In this document: positions 54,312 to 64,000 of the stretch, in pieces
How the letters are laid out: each line of letters begins with the position of its first letter
Numbering within the stretch: the stretch's first letter is position 1
Assembly (NCBI GenBank): GCA_009763385.1
Contig: CM019827.1
Location: 109,147,204-109,211,203, forward strand
DNA from: Coix lacryma-jobi var. lacryma-jobi
Lineage: Eukaryota > Streptophyta > Magnoliopsida > Poales > Poaceae
Length of the DNA stretch: 64,000 nucleotides
Reading direction: 5' to 3'
Program-made: the position numbers and the translations under genes
Notes under the pieces: generated by a model
Told to the model about the DNA's origin: nothing
Databases searched by the model: none
What the model saw: the letters and a program-made list of their open reading frames with translations, nothing else

Positions 54312-57300
54312 TCACCTTTTGACAAAGTTACTTAGATCAAGCACATTAAGCTCACTTCGCAATCTACAAAGGGTGTACTCATCTAGGGGTTTTGTGAAGA
54401 TATCCGCCAATTGATCTTCGGTTCTAACTCTTTCTATAGATATATTTTTCTTTGAAACATGGTCTCTAAGAAAGTGATGGCAGATATCTGTGTGCTTTGT
54501 GCGAGAGTGTTGAACTGGGTTGTTAGCAAGCTTAACCGCGCTCTCATTGTCACACAACAAAGGTACCCGTTCTAGAACAACACCATAGTCTAAAAGGGTT
54601 TGTTTCATGTAAAGAATTTGTGCACAACAAGCACCCGCGGTTATGTATTCTGCCTCGGCGGTAGACAAGGCCACACTATTTTGCTTTTTCGAACTCCATG
54701 AAACTAGTGATCTCCCAAGCAAATGGCACCCTCCGGATGTGCTTTTTTATCTACTTTGCAACCCGCGTAATCCGAATCGAAATACCCAACGAGTTGGAAG
54801 TTAGCTCCTTTGGGATACCAAAGGCCAATGCTTGGGGTGTGCTTTAGGTACCTAAGGATTCTCTTCACGGCTATGAGATGTGATTCCCTAGGATCGGCTT
54901 GAAATCAAGCACACATGCACACACTAAACATGATGTCGGGCCTAGATGCGGTCAAATATAACAAGCTACCAATCATAAAACGGTAGAGAGTTTGATCAAC
55001 CGGGTTACCTCCCACATCTAGGTCGAGATGTCCATTTGTTGGCATTGGAGTCTTGATAGGCTTGCAATCATCCATGTTGAAGCGCTTGAGGAGGTCTTTT
55101 GTGTATTTCTCTTGTGATATAAAAGTCCCCTCCTTCAATTGCTTGACTTGGAAGCCTAGGAAGAATATAAGCTCGCCAATCATGGACATTTCGAACTCCT
55201 TTGACATCAAGTCACCAAATTCCTTGCAATAGGCTTCATTTGTTGACCCGAAGATGATATCATCAACGTAGACTTGACAAATGAAGATCTCTCCATCAAG
55301 CTTCTTAGTGAATAGTGTGGTGTCAACCTTCCCAATGATGAAATCCTTCTCAATGAGGAAGTCCCGGAGGCGCTCGTACCATGCTCTTGGGGCTTGCTTG
55401 AGCCCATATAGCGCCTTGGACAACCTATAAACATGATTAGGATATCTAGGGTCTTCAAACCCAGAAGATTGATCAACATAGACTAGTTCATTTATGAAGC
55501 CATTTAAAAATGCACTTTTCACATCCATTTGATATAATTTAATGTCATGATGTGATGCATATGCAAGGAGGATACGAATGGCTTCAAGTCTTGCAACCGG
55601 TGCAAAGGTCTCTCCAAAATCCAAACCTTCAACTTGAGAGAACCCCTTTGCCACTAGCCTTCCTTGTTTCTAACAACCTTGCCTTGATCATCTTGCTTGT
55701 TCCTAAACACCCATTTTGTTCCAATGACTCTTGCGCCTTTAGGTCGCTCTTCAAGTGTCCAAACTTGGTTGCGGGTGAAGTTGTTTAATTCTTCATGCAT
55801 GGCATTCACCCATTCTGGATCACCTAGAGCTTCATCTACAATGGTAGGCTCAATAAGAGACACAAAGGAGTGATGTTCAATAAATAGAGCAAGTTTTTGA
55901 GATCGAGTCATTACACCCCTTGTTGGACTCCCTATGATGAGATCTTGAGGATGAGCTTGTAGTAGAGGAGTAGTCCTTTGATCAACCACTTGAGGGGCCG
56001 CTTGAGGAGCATCCACATCTTGAGCTTGTACCACCATTTGATCATGGGAGACATGAGTATCTTCAAATGGCTCTCTCCCATCTTTATCATCATCTTGTGG
56101 TACATTTGATGAGGATGGCTTGTCAATGACTTGCACATCATCATCATCATCTTTAGGCTTGATGGCTCCAACCGGCATATTCTTCATTGCTTCCCTTAAT
56201 GGTTCATCACCTACATCATCAAGATTCTCATGCTCTCCTTGAGAGCCATGAGATTCATCGAATTCCACATCATATGTTTCTTCTGCCATCTCGGTGGCAT
56301 GGTTAAATACTCGATATGCTTTGGACTTCAATGAGTAACCAACAAGAAAACCAATATCACATCAACATTGAAACTTCCCTAGGTGTTGGCGCTTCTTGTA
56401 GATGTAGCATTTGCACCCAAACACTCTAAAGAATGATACATTGGGTTTCTTGTTGTTGAGTAGCTCATAGGGGGTCTTGCCAAGGAGACGATGGGGGAAC
56501 AACCGATTTGATGCATAGCAAGCGGTGTTGATTGCTTCCGCCCAAAATCTTTCCGGTGTAGAGTACTCATCTAACATTGTTCTTGCTAGGGTGATTAGTG
56601 TCCGGTTCTTCCTCTCAACTACCCCATTTTGTTGTGGTGTGTAGGTTGCGGAGACTTCATGCTTGATCCCAACTTCATCACAATATTGCTCAATATAGGT
56701 GTTGTCAAATTCCTTTCCATTGTCACTTCTAATCTTCTTGATCTTCAAGTCAAATTCATTTTGGGCTATATTCGCAAACTTCTTGAATGATGGAGTTGCT
56801 TCGGATTTATCATGAAGAAAGAATACCCAAGTGTATCTAGAATAGTCATCAACAATCACTAGACAATAGAGATTTCCACCCAAGCTAGCATATGTTGTTG
56901 GCCCAAATAGATCCATGTGAAGTAGCTCTAACTCTCTTGATGTTGATACAAAGGCTTTGGTTGGATGGGTGTTTGCAACTTGCTTGCCGGCTTGACATGC
57001 ACTACACAATTTTTCCTTCTCAAATTTTACATCCTTCAAGCCCCTAACCAAATCCTTCTTCATTAGCTTGTTGAGAGTGTTCATTCCAACATGTGCCAAT
57101 CTTCTATGCCATAGCCAACCAAGAGATTGCTTAGTGAACAAACATGTCTTCAAGTTGGCATCTTCGGAGTAGAAATCAACTAGATAGAGATTGTTCTATC
57201 TAAAGCCTTTGAATATCACTTATGTATCATCTTTCTTGGTCACAACCACTTCTTTGTCGGTGAACAAACATTGAAAGCCAAGATCACATAGTTGCCCAAC

Positions 57301-57553
57301 GGATAGCAAGTTGAAGTTCAATAAGGCAACTAGAAGCACACTTGAGATGGTATGATCATTTGATATTGCCACTTTGCCCAATCCCTTCACATTGCCCTTA
57401 GAGTTGTCACCAAATGTAATCTTTTCTTGGTCATTGACATTCTCTTCTAGTGAGGTGAACATCCGGGGATCACTGGTCATATGTTGTGTGCAACCACTAT
57501 CAATCACCTAATGAGATCCACCGGTCTTGTAGTTCACGTACACAAACAAGAAA
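54312..57553 (-). pseudogene. pol: pol of A: protease, integrase, RT, RNase H
   Basis: Protease has D-S-G-C-T-Q-H-M near 57500. Integrase has H-R-R-L-A-H and C-S-A-C, D-L-F-G-P, S-D-N-G-K-E-F and N-G-V-V-E-R-K-N. RT has Q-M-D-V-K-S-A-F-L-N-G and an intact Y-V-D-D-I-I-F-G-S. RNase H has K-Q-N-S-V-A-L-S-T-A-E-A-E-Y and A-D-I-F-T-K-P-L. Breaks: TAG replacing Trp just before the protease (57508-57510), stops near 57220, 57196 and 56362, a frameshift near 55654, TGA replacing Arg at 54905 and a one-base gain near 54735. The pol frame is shifted one base relative to gag at their junction, whereas in C they share a frame. The domain order is copia. Confidence 0.92.
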
Positions 57554-59941
57554 TCAAGCTTGAGCTTTAGGGACCCAAACTTGTTGAGGCCCCTTAACCT
57601 TCTCTACTAGAGTCTTAGCAACCCAAATTTGCTTTGGCCTATTCTTGTTTGGAGGCCCCATGAACATAACTTTCATCTTGCCACTAGAGTCTTGTCTAAG
57701 AATGTAGTGAGCATTGAAAGCAAAGGGCCTAGCATGTTTGGGCAAGGGTGTGGGTTTAGGCTCTTCACAATTGTGGGCAAAGTGTCCTTCCTTTCCACAC
57801 TCAAAACATCTTCCCAACTTCTTCTTCTTTGTCTTTGTGATGCTCTTGCGTTGCTTCATCTTATCTTCAAGAAAGCCAATACCATTTCTATTTGTCTTCA
57901 TCACGGTGTTCATGAGTAGCTCACTTTGAAGACATTGACCCTTGGTGAATTTCTTCAACCCGGTGGTAAGGTGCTCCTTCTCTTTCTTGAGCTTGTCATT
58001 CTCTTGCTGGAGTTCTAATTGGGATGGTGTCGACTTGTAATCCCTCTCCATCTTCAATCTCTTGTTTTCTTCTTTTAGCATGTCTAGCTCAAGTGTGATG
58101 CTATAGTCATCATCATGAGTTTGGATGACAACTTGCTTGGTAGTTGATAGCTTCTCAAGATCAATCTTGAGCTTAGCATTCTCATTCTTGATCTTGACAT
58201 AGTCATCATAGTGATCGGCCACAACCACTTTCTTGCCCTTACCACTAGCTCTTTGCTCATCATGCTCACTAACCAAGTCCTCACAAGATGTTGCTATGTC
58301 ACACTTAACAACAAGGTTAGGGGCATCATGTGTCTCATGAGAAAGTATATCATAAGCTACAACAAGTGTATCATGATCTACCTTAACTTGAGTATATTGT
58401 TCCTTAAGCAAAGCATAGCTAGAGTTAAGGGTACTATGCATCTTATCATGTTTTTCATTTTTAGCTTTGAGCTCTTTGTTAGAAGACTTGAGCTCCTTGA
58501 TAGATGATGACATAGTAGCAAGTTCATTTTTTTGCTCATTACTAGCATGTATAGCATGATCATACTTTTCAACAAGAGATTCATTTTCATTAACAAGCTT
58601 CTCATTTTTAGCTCTAGTCTTTCTTATGATTCTAGAATAGTTATTTAGCAAATCAACGAGTTCATCATAAGAGGGAGCTTTGAATTCTCCATCACTCTCA
58701 TCATCACTTTGTACCTTCCGGTCACCCTTGCCCATGAGGCATAGGCGTGTAGTGGATGATGGCGACGGTGGTGGTGGTGGAGTGGAAGTCCCAATCACTA
58801 GAGCGGCCACCTTCTCCTTCTCATCATCACTATCTTCATTGGATGAGCCACTGGAGGAGTCAATGTCGGTGAGCCAATCACCAACAATGTAAGCTTTGCC
58901 ACCTTTCTTGTGGTATTGCTTCTTCTTCTTGCCATCCTTCTTGTAGGGCTTCTCACTCTTCTTCTCATCTTCGCTTGATGAATCATATTTCTTGCCCTTG
59001 TTCTTGTTCTTGTTCTTGTAGTTGTCTTTCTTGGGCTTGGTGCATTGGTGAGCAAGATGGCCAAGTTTACCACAATTGTAGCAATCCATCTTGGACATTG
59101 GCCTTCTCTTGCTACTTGTGAAGTATTTCTTCTTTCTTGAGTCAAAGTTGACTCCATTCTTGTGAAGCTTCTTCAACATCTTTGTGGTCATTCTCACCAT
59201 GAGAGCAATGTTAGTGTCATCTTCTTCATCACTTGAGCTTTCATGATGCATCTCAATTGCCTTGGACTTGCCCTTCTTGTCATGGCTAGCTTTGAAGGCC
59301 TAGTCCTTCTTCTTGTCGGTGGAGGAGCCACCACTTGGTGTGATGTGCATGTACATCTCATGTGCATTGATCTTTCCCAAGATTTGAGTTGGTGTAGCGG
59401 TGGAAAGATCACTTTGATGTAGCATGGTCACAATGTGTCCATACTTCTCAATTGGAAGGACACAAAGAATCTTCCTCACAACATCAGATGGTTGCATTTG
59501 TGTGAGGCCAAGTCCATTGAGTTCTTCTACAAGAACATTCAAGCGTGAGTACATTTCATTTGCATTTTCATTAGCATGCATATCAAATGAATGAAGTTTT
59601 TTCATAACTAAATGATAGCGCTCCTCGCTCTCACTCTTGGTTCCCTCATGGAGTGCACAAATGTTTTCCCATAGATCATGGGCATTTTTGTGGTTTCGGA
59701 CGCGGTTAAACACATCCTTGCAAATGCCTCTAAAAAGGATGTTTTTGGCTTTTGCATTCTATTTCTCATTTTCCTCCTCATTAGGAGTAAGGCTTGTGCC
59801 CTCCTTGGGCTTGGCAAAATAGGTGATCGCGGCTTCGCGGCATTTTACATCAACCGCTTCTAGGTACGACACCATATGGGTTTTCCAATATGGAAAGTCA
59901 TCTCCCTCAAACATGGGAGGTGGTCCATCACCTCCGGACAT
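57554..59941 (-). pseudogene. gag: gag of A, long SIRE-type with coiled coils and two CCHC knuckles
   Basis: ATG at 59941 opens M-S-G-G-D-G-P-P-P-M-F-E-G-D-D. A UBN2-like capsid region follows, including H-D-L-W-E-N-I and R-L-N-V-L-V-E-E-L. A first knuckle, C-Y-N-C-x4-H-x4-C, lies near 59085-59045. After a Lys-rich stretch there is a long coiled-coil segment (about 58680-57960), a second knuckle C-F-E-C-x4-H-x4-C near 57810-57770, and the terminal W-V-P-K motif. The frame of 795 codons is continuous apart from TAG at 59759 and TAG at 59300. The length and the double knuckle separated by coiled coil are unusual for copia gag. Confidence 0.9.
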
Positions 59942-59980
59942 CTTAACTCTAGGCGGTTAAGCCTAAATCAAGAGCACGAG

Positions 59981-59992
59981 TCTTCGATACCA
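59981..59992 (-). promoter_or_regulatory. Primer-binding site of A
   Basis: On the minus strand TGGTATCGAAGA follows the 5' LTR. Only the first seven bases match the usual initiator tRNA complement, so the site is mutated or uses another tRNA. Confidence 0.65.
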
Positions 59993-59994
59993 AT

Positions 59995-60410
59995 TGAAAG
60001 GATCAAGATGCCCAAGAGGAGGGGTGAATTGGGCTTTTCTAAAACTTTTTGCAATAACTAAATCCTAACAAGCCCAATTAACCCCCTAGTGCCTAGAAGT
60101 GTGTTTCTCTAGAATCAACCGCACAAAAGATCAACACTATGACATTTCTACTCTACCATGGCAATTCAAATATAGATGAACAAAAAGTAAATTGCGGAAT
60201 TGAATTGCTCAAATGTAAATACGTAAGTAAAGAGAGTAGAGATGACATGACAATCTTTTTGCCGAGGTATCGAGGTGTCGGCACACCCCCCTAGTCCTCG
60301 TTGGAGCACCCGCGCAAGGGTATCGCTCCCCCTTGATCCGTGCAAGGATCAAGTGCTCACTACGAGCTGATTCTTTGCCACTCCGGCCAAGTGAATCGCT
60401 CGCTACCGGT
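59995..60410 (-). repeat. 5' LTR of A, truncated
   Basis: 416 bp match 500-918 of the 3' LTR with scattered differences. Beyond about 60410 the sequence becomes B-like LTR, so most of R and all of U3 are missing. The promoter of A is gone. Confidence 0.85.
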
Positions 60411-61530
60411 GCGAATACATGGGTGTATGCCGAGTCTCGAGTGATGAGTGATTGTCAACTGGGATAATGTGCATGTTCTTTGGCTTGTGTTGTGCAAGTG
60501 TCGAGCACGGATACAGTGATCGAAGGCAAGGTGAAGGTCAAGTAGAGACGTGTCATGCCGATGGACCGAGAGTGGCGAAGGGCGGACGTGAGGCTTGGAC
60601 TGAGGGACCCGTGGCCTGAGGATCAGCTGTGGTGGCTGACAGCCTGGGACAGCGACGAGCGAAGACTTGCGGGCACGGTGTTGCTTGGGTCAAGGACCTA
60701 GGGACACGTGTCGGTGGACGGGGTGCACGGGTGGTGCATCCCCTCTACGGCTCGGTTTGGTGGTTGAGCCACAGAAAAACCACCGAGTGGACGGTTTCCA
60801 GGTTTGGGCCTCAAAACCTGGGTGCTGATGGTTTCCGAGTTTGGGCCACAAAACTCGGGCTGTGGACGGTTTCTAGGTTTGGGCCTCAAAACCTGGGCGC
60901 TGTGGGTTTCTGAGTTTGGGCCACAAAACTCAGGCGATGGACGGCTGGTTTCCTGGTTTGGGCCTCAAAACCGAGGGTTGGTCGTGAAGGCTGTTTTCCC
61001 GGTTTGGGCCTCAAAACCGGGGGTGAAGTCCGGGAAAAGGACGGTCAGAGCGGAGGCGGCACGTGGCGGCAATCGGTGAGGTTGCGTCGAGGCAACGCTA
61101 CCAGTTGTGCGGGCGTGGCCGTCGGATCACCACCTACCACGAGTTGGTCCAGAATAACCCAAGGGTTTAGCTGGCTCGCTCTGTAATTAGTTAGGGGTAG
61201 AGTGGGAATTAGAATTAGGATAAGTAGAGGGAGACACCCACCTCCCATCCTATCTCAGTCATTTGCTATTTTGCCTTCTAGGTTTTCTTGCTCTCCCCAT
61301 CCTCTGCTGTAGCAAACTGAGATCCACAGAGAAGACAATCATACCTCTGTGTCCGTGAGATTTTGAGGAAGTGAGACCGTAATCTCACTGTTGTAGCGCG
61401 TGGTAGCCACATGGTTGCAAATTCGTGGTTGTGATTCGCGTTTTGTTCGTGTTTTTTGCGGGTTGCTTTTCTCCATGATTTTCCCGTTAATCGATCTCTC
61501 TACTTGGTGCGTCTTTTGCAAATCCGTTGG
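60411..61530 (+). repeat. Truncated B-like LTR (B3)
   Basis: Plus-strand sequence resembles the U3 of the B LTRs: a stretch matching the B1 LTR complement (AAGGTGAAGGTCAAGTAGAG), six hairpin units at 60783-61025, then diverged leader sequence up to about 61530. Both ends are ragged. It could be a remnant LTR of an older B relative, cut by the arrival of B2 or by recombination with A. Confidence 0.6.
60783..61025. repeat. Hairpin array in B3
   Basis: Six units with spacer GGGCCTCA or GGGCCACA have arms including CCAGGTTT/AAACCTGG, CCGAGTTT/AAACTCGG, CTGAGTTT/AAACTCAG and CCCGGTTT/AAACCGGG. The CTGAG/CTCAG pair is a two-sided change relative to CCGAG/CTCGG. Confidence 0.75.
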
Positions 61531-61667
61531 ATGAATGATTGACTTTGATGAGGAAGGTTTGAGGCTTTTCCCGGCTGGACATGCATCGGCATCGGTGCTG
61601 GTGGATAGGGTGTGGGAACCACATCCCGTCTACGGCGCGGGTTCGGTAGCTGAGCCTCAAAAAGCTA

Positions 61668-61860
61668 CCATCGACGGTTTCTGAGTTTGGGCCTCAAAAC
61701 TCGGGATGGACGTTTTCCAGGTTTGGGCCTCAAAACTTGGGCTCGCGGGTTTCCGAGTTTGGGCCTCAAAACTCGGGGTGGACGGTTTCTAGGTTTGGGC
61801 CTCAAAACCTGGGCAGGCAGGTTTCCCGGTTTGGGCCTCAAAACTGGGGAAAGGTTCCTA
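61668..61860. repeat. Hairpin array in B2 U3
   Basis: Five units with spacer GGGCCTCA occur 240-430 bp upstream of the TATA box, including CCGAGTTT/AAACTCGG and CCCGGTTT/AAACTGGG (one G-T-type pair). Confidence 0.75.
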
Positions 61861-62699
61861 TGTGGAACGGTTGACGCGTGGCGGCACCGAGAGGCTTGCG
61901 TTGCGACGAAGCTATCAGTGAGAAGGCACGGCAGTCGACGGTGACGGCACGTGGCGGCATCCTGGAGCTTGCGTCGAGGCGAAGCGAAGGATGAGAAGAC
62001 GCTTGGCCGTCGGATGGAAAATGCTAGAGTTGGACGGTTTTACCCCTAGGGGTATTTGGGTTAGTGCTTCATGATAGGGCGTTTTGATCTTCGGACTTGC
62101 GCCTATATATATGAAGGGGGCTGGTTAGGACAGCCCATCCTTGGATGGTGTCTCTCTCATTTTTGTGCTTGTGAGAGAAGGCTAGGGTTAGAGGAGAGAC
62201 CGGCTCTTGTTCTTGAGCTTTTTGCCATCCAAGCTATGTGTTGCTAGGAGTGGCTTGTAGCCCGACACCAAGTGGTTAATCAATCATCCATTCCTCTGAA
62301 TCCAAGGATCAAATTTGTGCTTTAATTTGTCTTGCGATTTTGTTCTTCGCGTTTGCACGTTTTCCCCTCTTTTGATCTTCACGAGATTTCTTGTTTCGAG
62401 GGAAGATTCGCAAATCCGTTTGAACCATCTTGTGTAGCTTCGTGAGAGTCTTCTTTCTACCGAAGGAATTTCTCTAATACCTCACGAACTCACAGATCGG
62501 TCAGATTTAGTTTTGGGATCGAGTTCTTGCCCGTTCTTCATCGTTTTCTTTGATTCACGGATTTGGAGTTTGGTTCGAGCCATGATCTCTTAGGAGTAGC
62601 TCACTAACATCCTTGTGATCCCTCACACGAAATTTGAGCCCTAGTGCTTTTGATTTGAGGGAGATCGGGTCGATTCGGTGAACGAACAGAGGGCTGATC

Positions 62700-63065
62700 G
62701 GGGTGACGGGACGCTGCATCGAAGCGACCGGCCGCACCCTGTCAGAGTCCGTTCGTTGAACACCCGCGCAGTCCAGTTCAAGCGCGGTGACCGGACGCTA
62801 ACCTGGACTTGACCGGACGCACCCCGTGCTGAGTCCGGTCAGCTCCAGAGAGAGTTTTGTGCGAACGGACGCTAGGGTTTCGCGTGACCGGACGCACTGA
62901 AGGCACTGTTCATTGCCTCTTCGGTGCTTGACCGGACGCTCAGTTGTAACGACCGGACGCTTGTTCACCGTGAGTCCGGTCGTGAACAGAGAGCATCCAG
63001 TACGTGTTTTTCTTGACCGGACGCGTCCGGTCCCCACTGATCGGACGCATCCAGAGTCCGGTCAG
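62700..63065. repeat. GACCGGACGC / GCGTCCGGTC motif array in the B2 LTR
   Basis: About a dozen motifs occur in both orientations downstream of the TATA box. The position matches the CGGACTGTCCG array of B1 but the motif differs. Confidence 0.7.
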
Positions 63066-63470
63066 TGCAGACAGCGCGCGATTTTGTCCGTGTCTTTTTG
63101 GTTCGAGCTCCGATTGGAGATCCGCTTTTTGCGTTGGATTCCCGACTTTGTGCTCTACTGAAATCGGGCTTCCCGCTCTGCGAAAAAGTCTGAATCCCCC
63201 TCGTGTTGCTCGGGGAGGTTGAGGTTACCCAAACTCCATCCTATCACTAGTTGACTCGCATGGATTTGGGTGAGGGAGCTTTTGTGGTGTCCCGCTGTGT
63301 TCCTAAGGAACATCCACTCATTCTCTTGGGTCGTGGACATCACGTGTGTCAGCTTCGCTCTTGGGGTTGATTTTGTTGGGACAGAGGCCGGAATTTCGGA
63401 AGAAATTTTTAGGCTCCCATTCACCCCCCCCCCTCTGGTCGCCTTGCTTTAGCATTTTCGGTCCTTCAAT

Positions 63471-63483
63471 TGGTATCGGAGCC
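63471..63483 (+). promoter_or_regulatory. Primer-binding site of B2
   Basis: TGGTATCGGAGCC lies 2 nt after the LTR. Confidence 0.85.
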
Positions 63484-63611
63484 AGTTAAGGATCTCTCTA
63501 CCTTAACCGGTTTCGGATCCGCGAAGGGGACCTTTTTAGAGTGTTTTGGCTTCCGACGTGTTTTGTCAAGGTGTTGAGCTTGTCTGGCTAACACTAACGG
63601 TGCTTTTAGAA

Positions 63612-64000
63612 ATGGCACCAAGCTCTTCTTCCAGTGTGTCTTTGTCCTTAGGTTTGAGTCTTGGACATTTGATTGAGGACGACACTTTGGCAAGAAGGAG
63701 GAGTGCGGCTCTTGAGGCGGAACGTGAGGTGGAAGCTTTGCTGGACTTCCTAGGAGATGATGAGCAATCAATGGAGGATCGTATACGTGAACTTGGCAAG
63801 GCCAAGAAAGGTACACTTCTCGCTAGTCTTGGGATTTTGTCCCAACGTTTTGAAGCTTGTTGTGATGATAACCTGAGATACGATGAGCTTTGTGATACCT
63901 TGCATAGAAAGATCAAGAAATTGAAATGCTCCATCGCTAGGTTAAAATGTGGCCTTTTTCATTGGAAGTCTAGTGCATCTTTACCTTGCACCTCTTGTAG
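63612..64000 (+). CDS. gag: First ORF (gag-like) of B2, open at window end
   Basis: ATG at 63612 opens M-A-P-S-S-S-S-S-V-S-L-S-L-G, and 129 codons run without a stop to the last base. The product is Glu/Leu/Lys-rich with a probable coiled coil (R-R-S-A-A-L-E-A-E-R-E-V-E-A-L) and ends in a Cys-rich stretch (P-C-T-S-C). It aligns with the decayed B1 gag-like gene from 23945 leftward, which later has CCHC knuckles, so the full protein should continue past the window. This is the least damaged coding sequence here. Confidence 0.7.
   Translation, partial: MAPSSSSSVSLSLGLSLGHLIEDDTLARRRSAALEAEREVEALLDFLGDDEQSMEDRIRELGKAKKGTLLASLGILSQRFEACCDDNLRYDELCDTLHRKIKKLKCSIARLKCGLFHWKSSASLPCTSC

Larger units (their letters stand above)
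500..60410 (-). mobile_element. Element A: SIRE-like Ty1-copia retrotransposon, hosting B1 and C
   Basis: In minus-strand order the element has a truncated 5' LTR, a primer-binding site, gag, pol (protease, integrase, reverse transcriptase, RNase H), a long accessory ORF, a polypurine tract and a 3' LTR. The integrase-before-RT order defines Ty1-copia. The very long gag and the ORF after pol fit the SIRE/Maximus lineage. The left and right LTR ends share the same terminal sequence, which begins TGAAAGGATCAAGATGCCC on the plus strand. About 47.7 kb of the span belongs to two later insertions, B1 and C, both within the accessory ORF. The element is dead: gag, pol and the accessory ORF carry stops and frameshifts, and the 5' LTR is cut short. 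No target duplication can be read because the right end is lost. Confidence 0.88.
61531..63468 (+). repeat. 5' LTR of B2
   Basis: This LTR is collinear with the reverse complement of the B1 5' LTR: hairpin array (61668-61860), TATA box near 62104 (CCTATATATATGAA), leader, a GACCGGACGC array (about 62700-63065), a C-run near 63424-63433 and the end GGTCCTTCA. Confidence 0.88.
61531..64000 (+). mobile_element. Element B2: B-family element, 5' part only
   Basis: A 5' LTR (61531-63468), primer site and open first ORF run off the window. The LTR lacks about 14 terminal bases present in B1 (TGAGAACATATAT) and joins B3 sequence directly. Confidence 0.82.

Overview
The window is plant, almost certainly grass, repeat-rich nuclear DNA made of nested LTR retrotransposons. 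I found no convincing host gene, rRNA or tRNA gene. The element families (SIRE/Maximus-like Ty1-copia with very long gag, Tekay/Del-like Ty3-gypsy chromoviruses with about 4-kb LTRs) and the GC-rich LTR leaders suggest Poaceae, perhaps Panicoideae/Andropogoneae. That taxon is an inference.

Layout. Element A is a SIRE-like copia element on the minus strand, from 500 to about 60410. Its 3' LTR (500-2078) is at the left, a truncated 5' LTR (59995-60410) at the right, gag-pol is 59941-54312, and a long accessory ORF follows pol. Two elements landed inside that accessory ORF. Element C, another SIRE-like copia on the minus strand (40810-51005), has both LTRs and a perfect GCGCT target duplication. 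Element B1 (2838-40331, minus) has a perfect GTCGT duplication; it carries a decayed gag with zinc knuckles and no pol. Each LTR of B1 was then hit by a separate member of one chromovirus family on the plus strand: G1 (3341-17644, TSD CAAAC) in the 3' LTR and G2 (25447-39311, TSD GGCAC/GCCAC) in the 5' LTR. To the right of A lie a truncated B-like LTR (60411-61530) and the start of a plus-strand B-family element, B2 (61531-64000), whose first ORF is open to the window end.

The most striking signal is an extra ORF between the primer-binding site and gag in G1 and G2. Its N-terminus copies the histone H3 tail in register: K4 and T6-A7-R8-K9-S10-T11-G12 in both copies, with P-R-x-Q-L-A further on. 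A coiled-coil-like segment and a highly acidic C-terminus follow. The same elements encode a chromodomain at the end of integrase, a module that in chromoviruses is associated with H3K9-methylated chromatin. The pairing suggests an element that carries both a histone-tail mimic and a possible reader of that tail.

Further unexplained structure sits in the LTRs. There is a 36-bp-period hairpin array with covarying stems in B. A 168-bp-period array of inverted repeats lies upstream of the TATA box in G. A short reading frame behind a conserved splice-acceptor-like site keeps its frame between G1 and G2. Motif arrays such as CATCGGACGC, CGGACTGTCCG and GACCGGACGC differ by family, including one array inside A just ahead of the accessory ORF.
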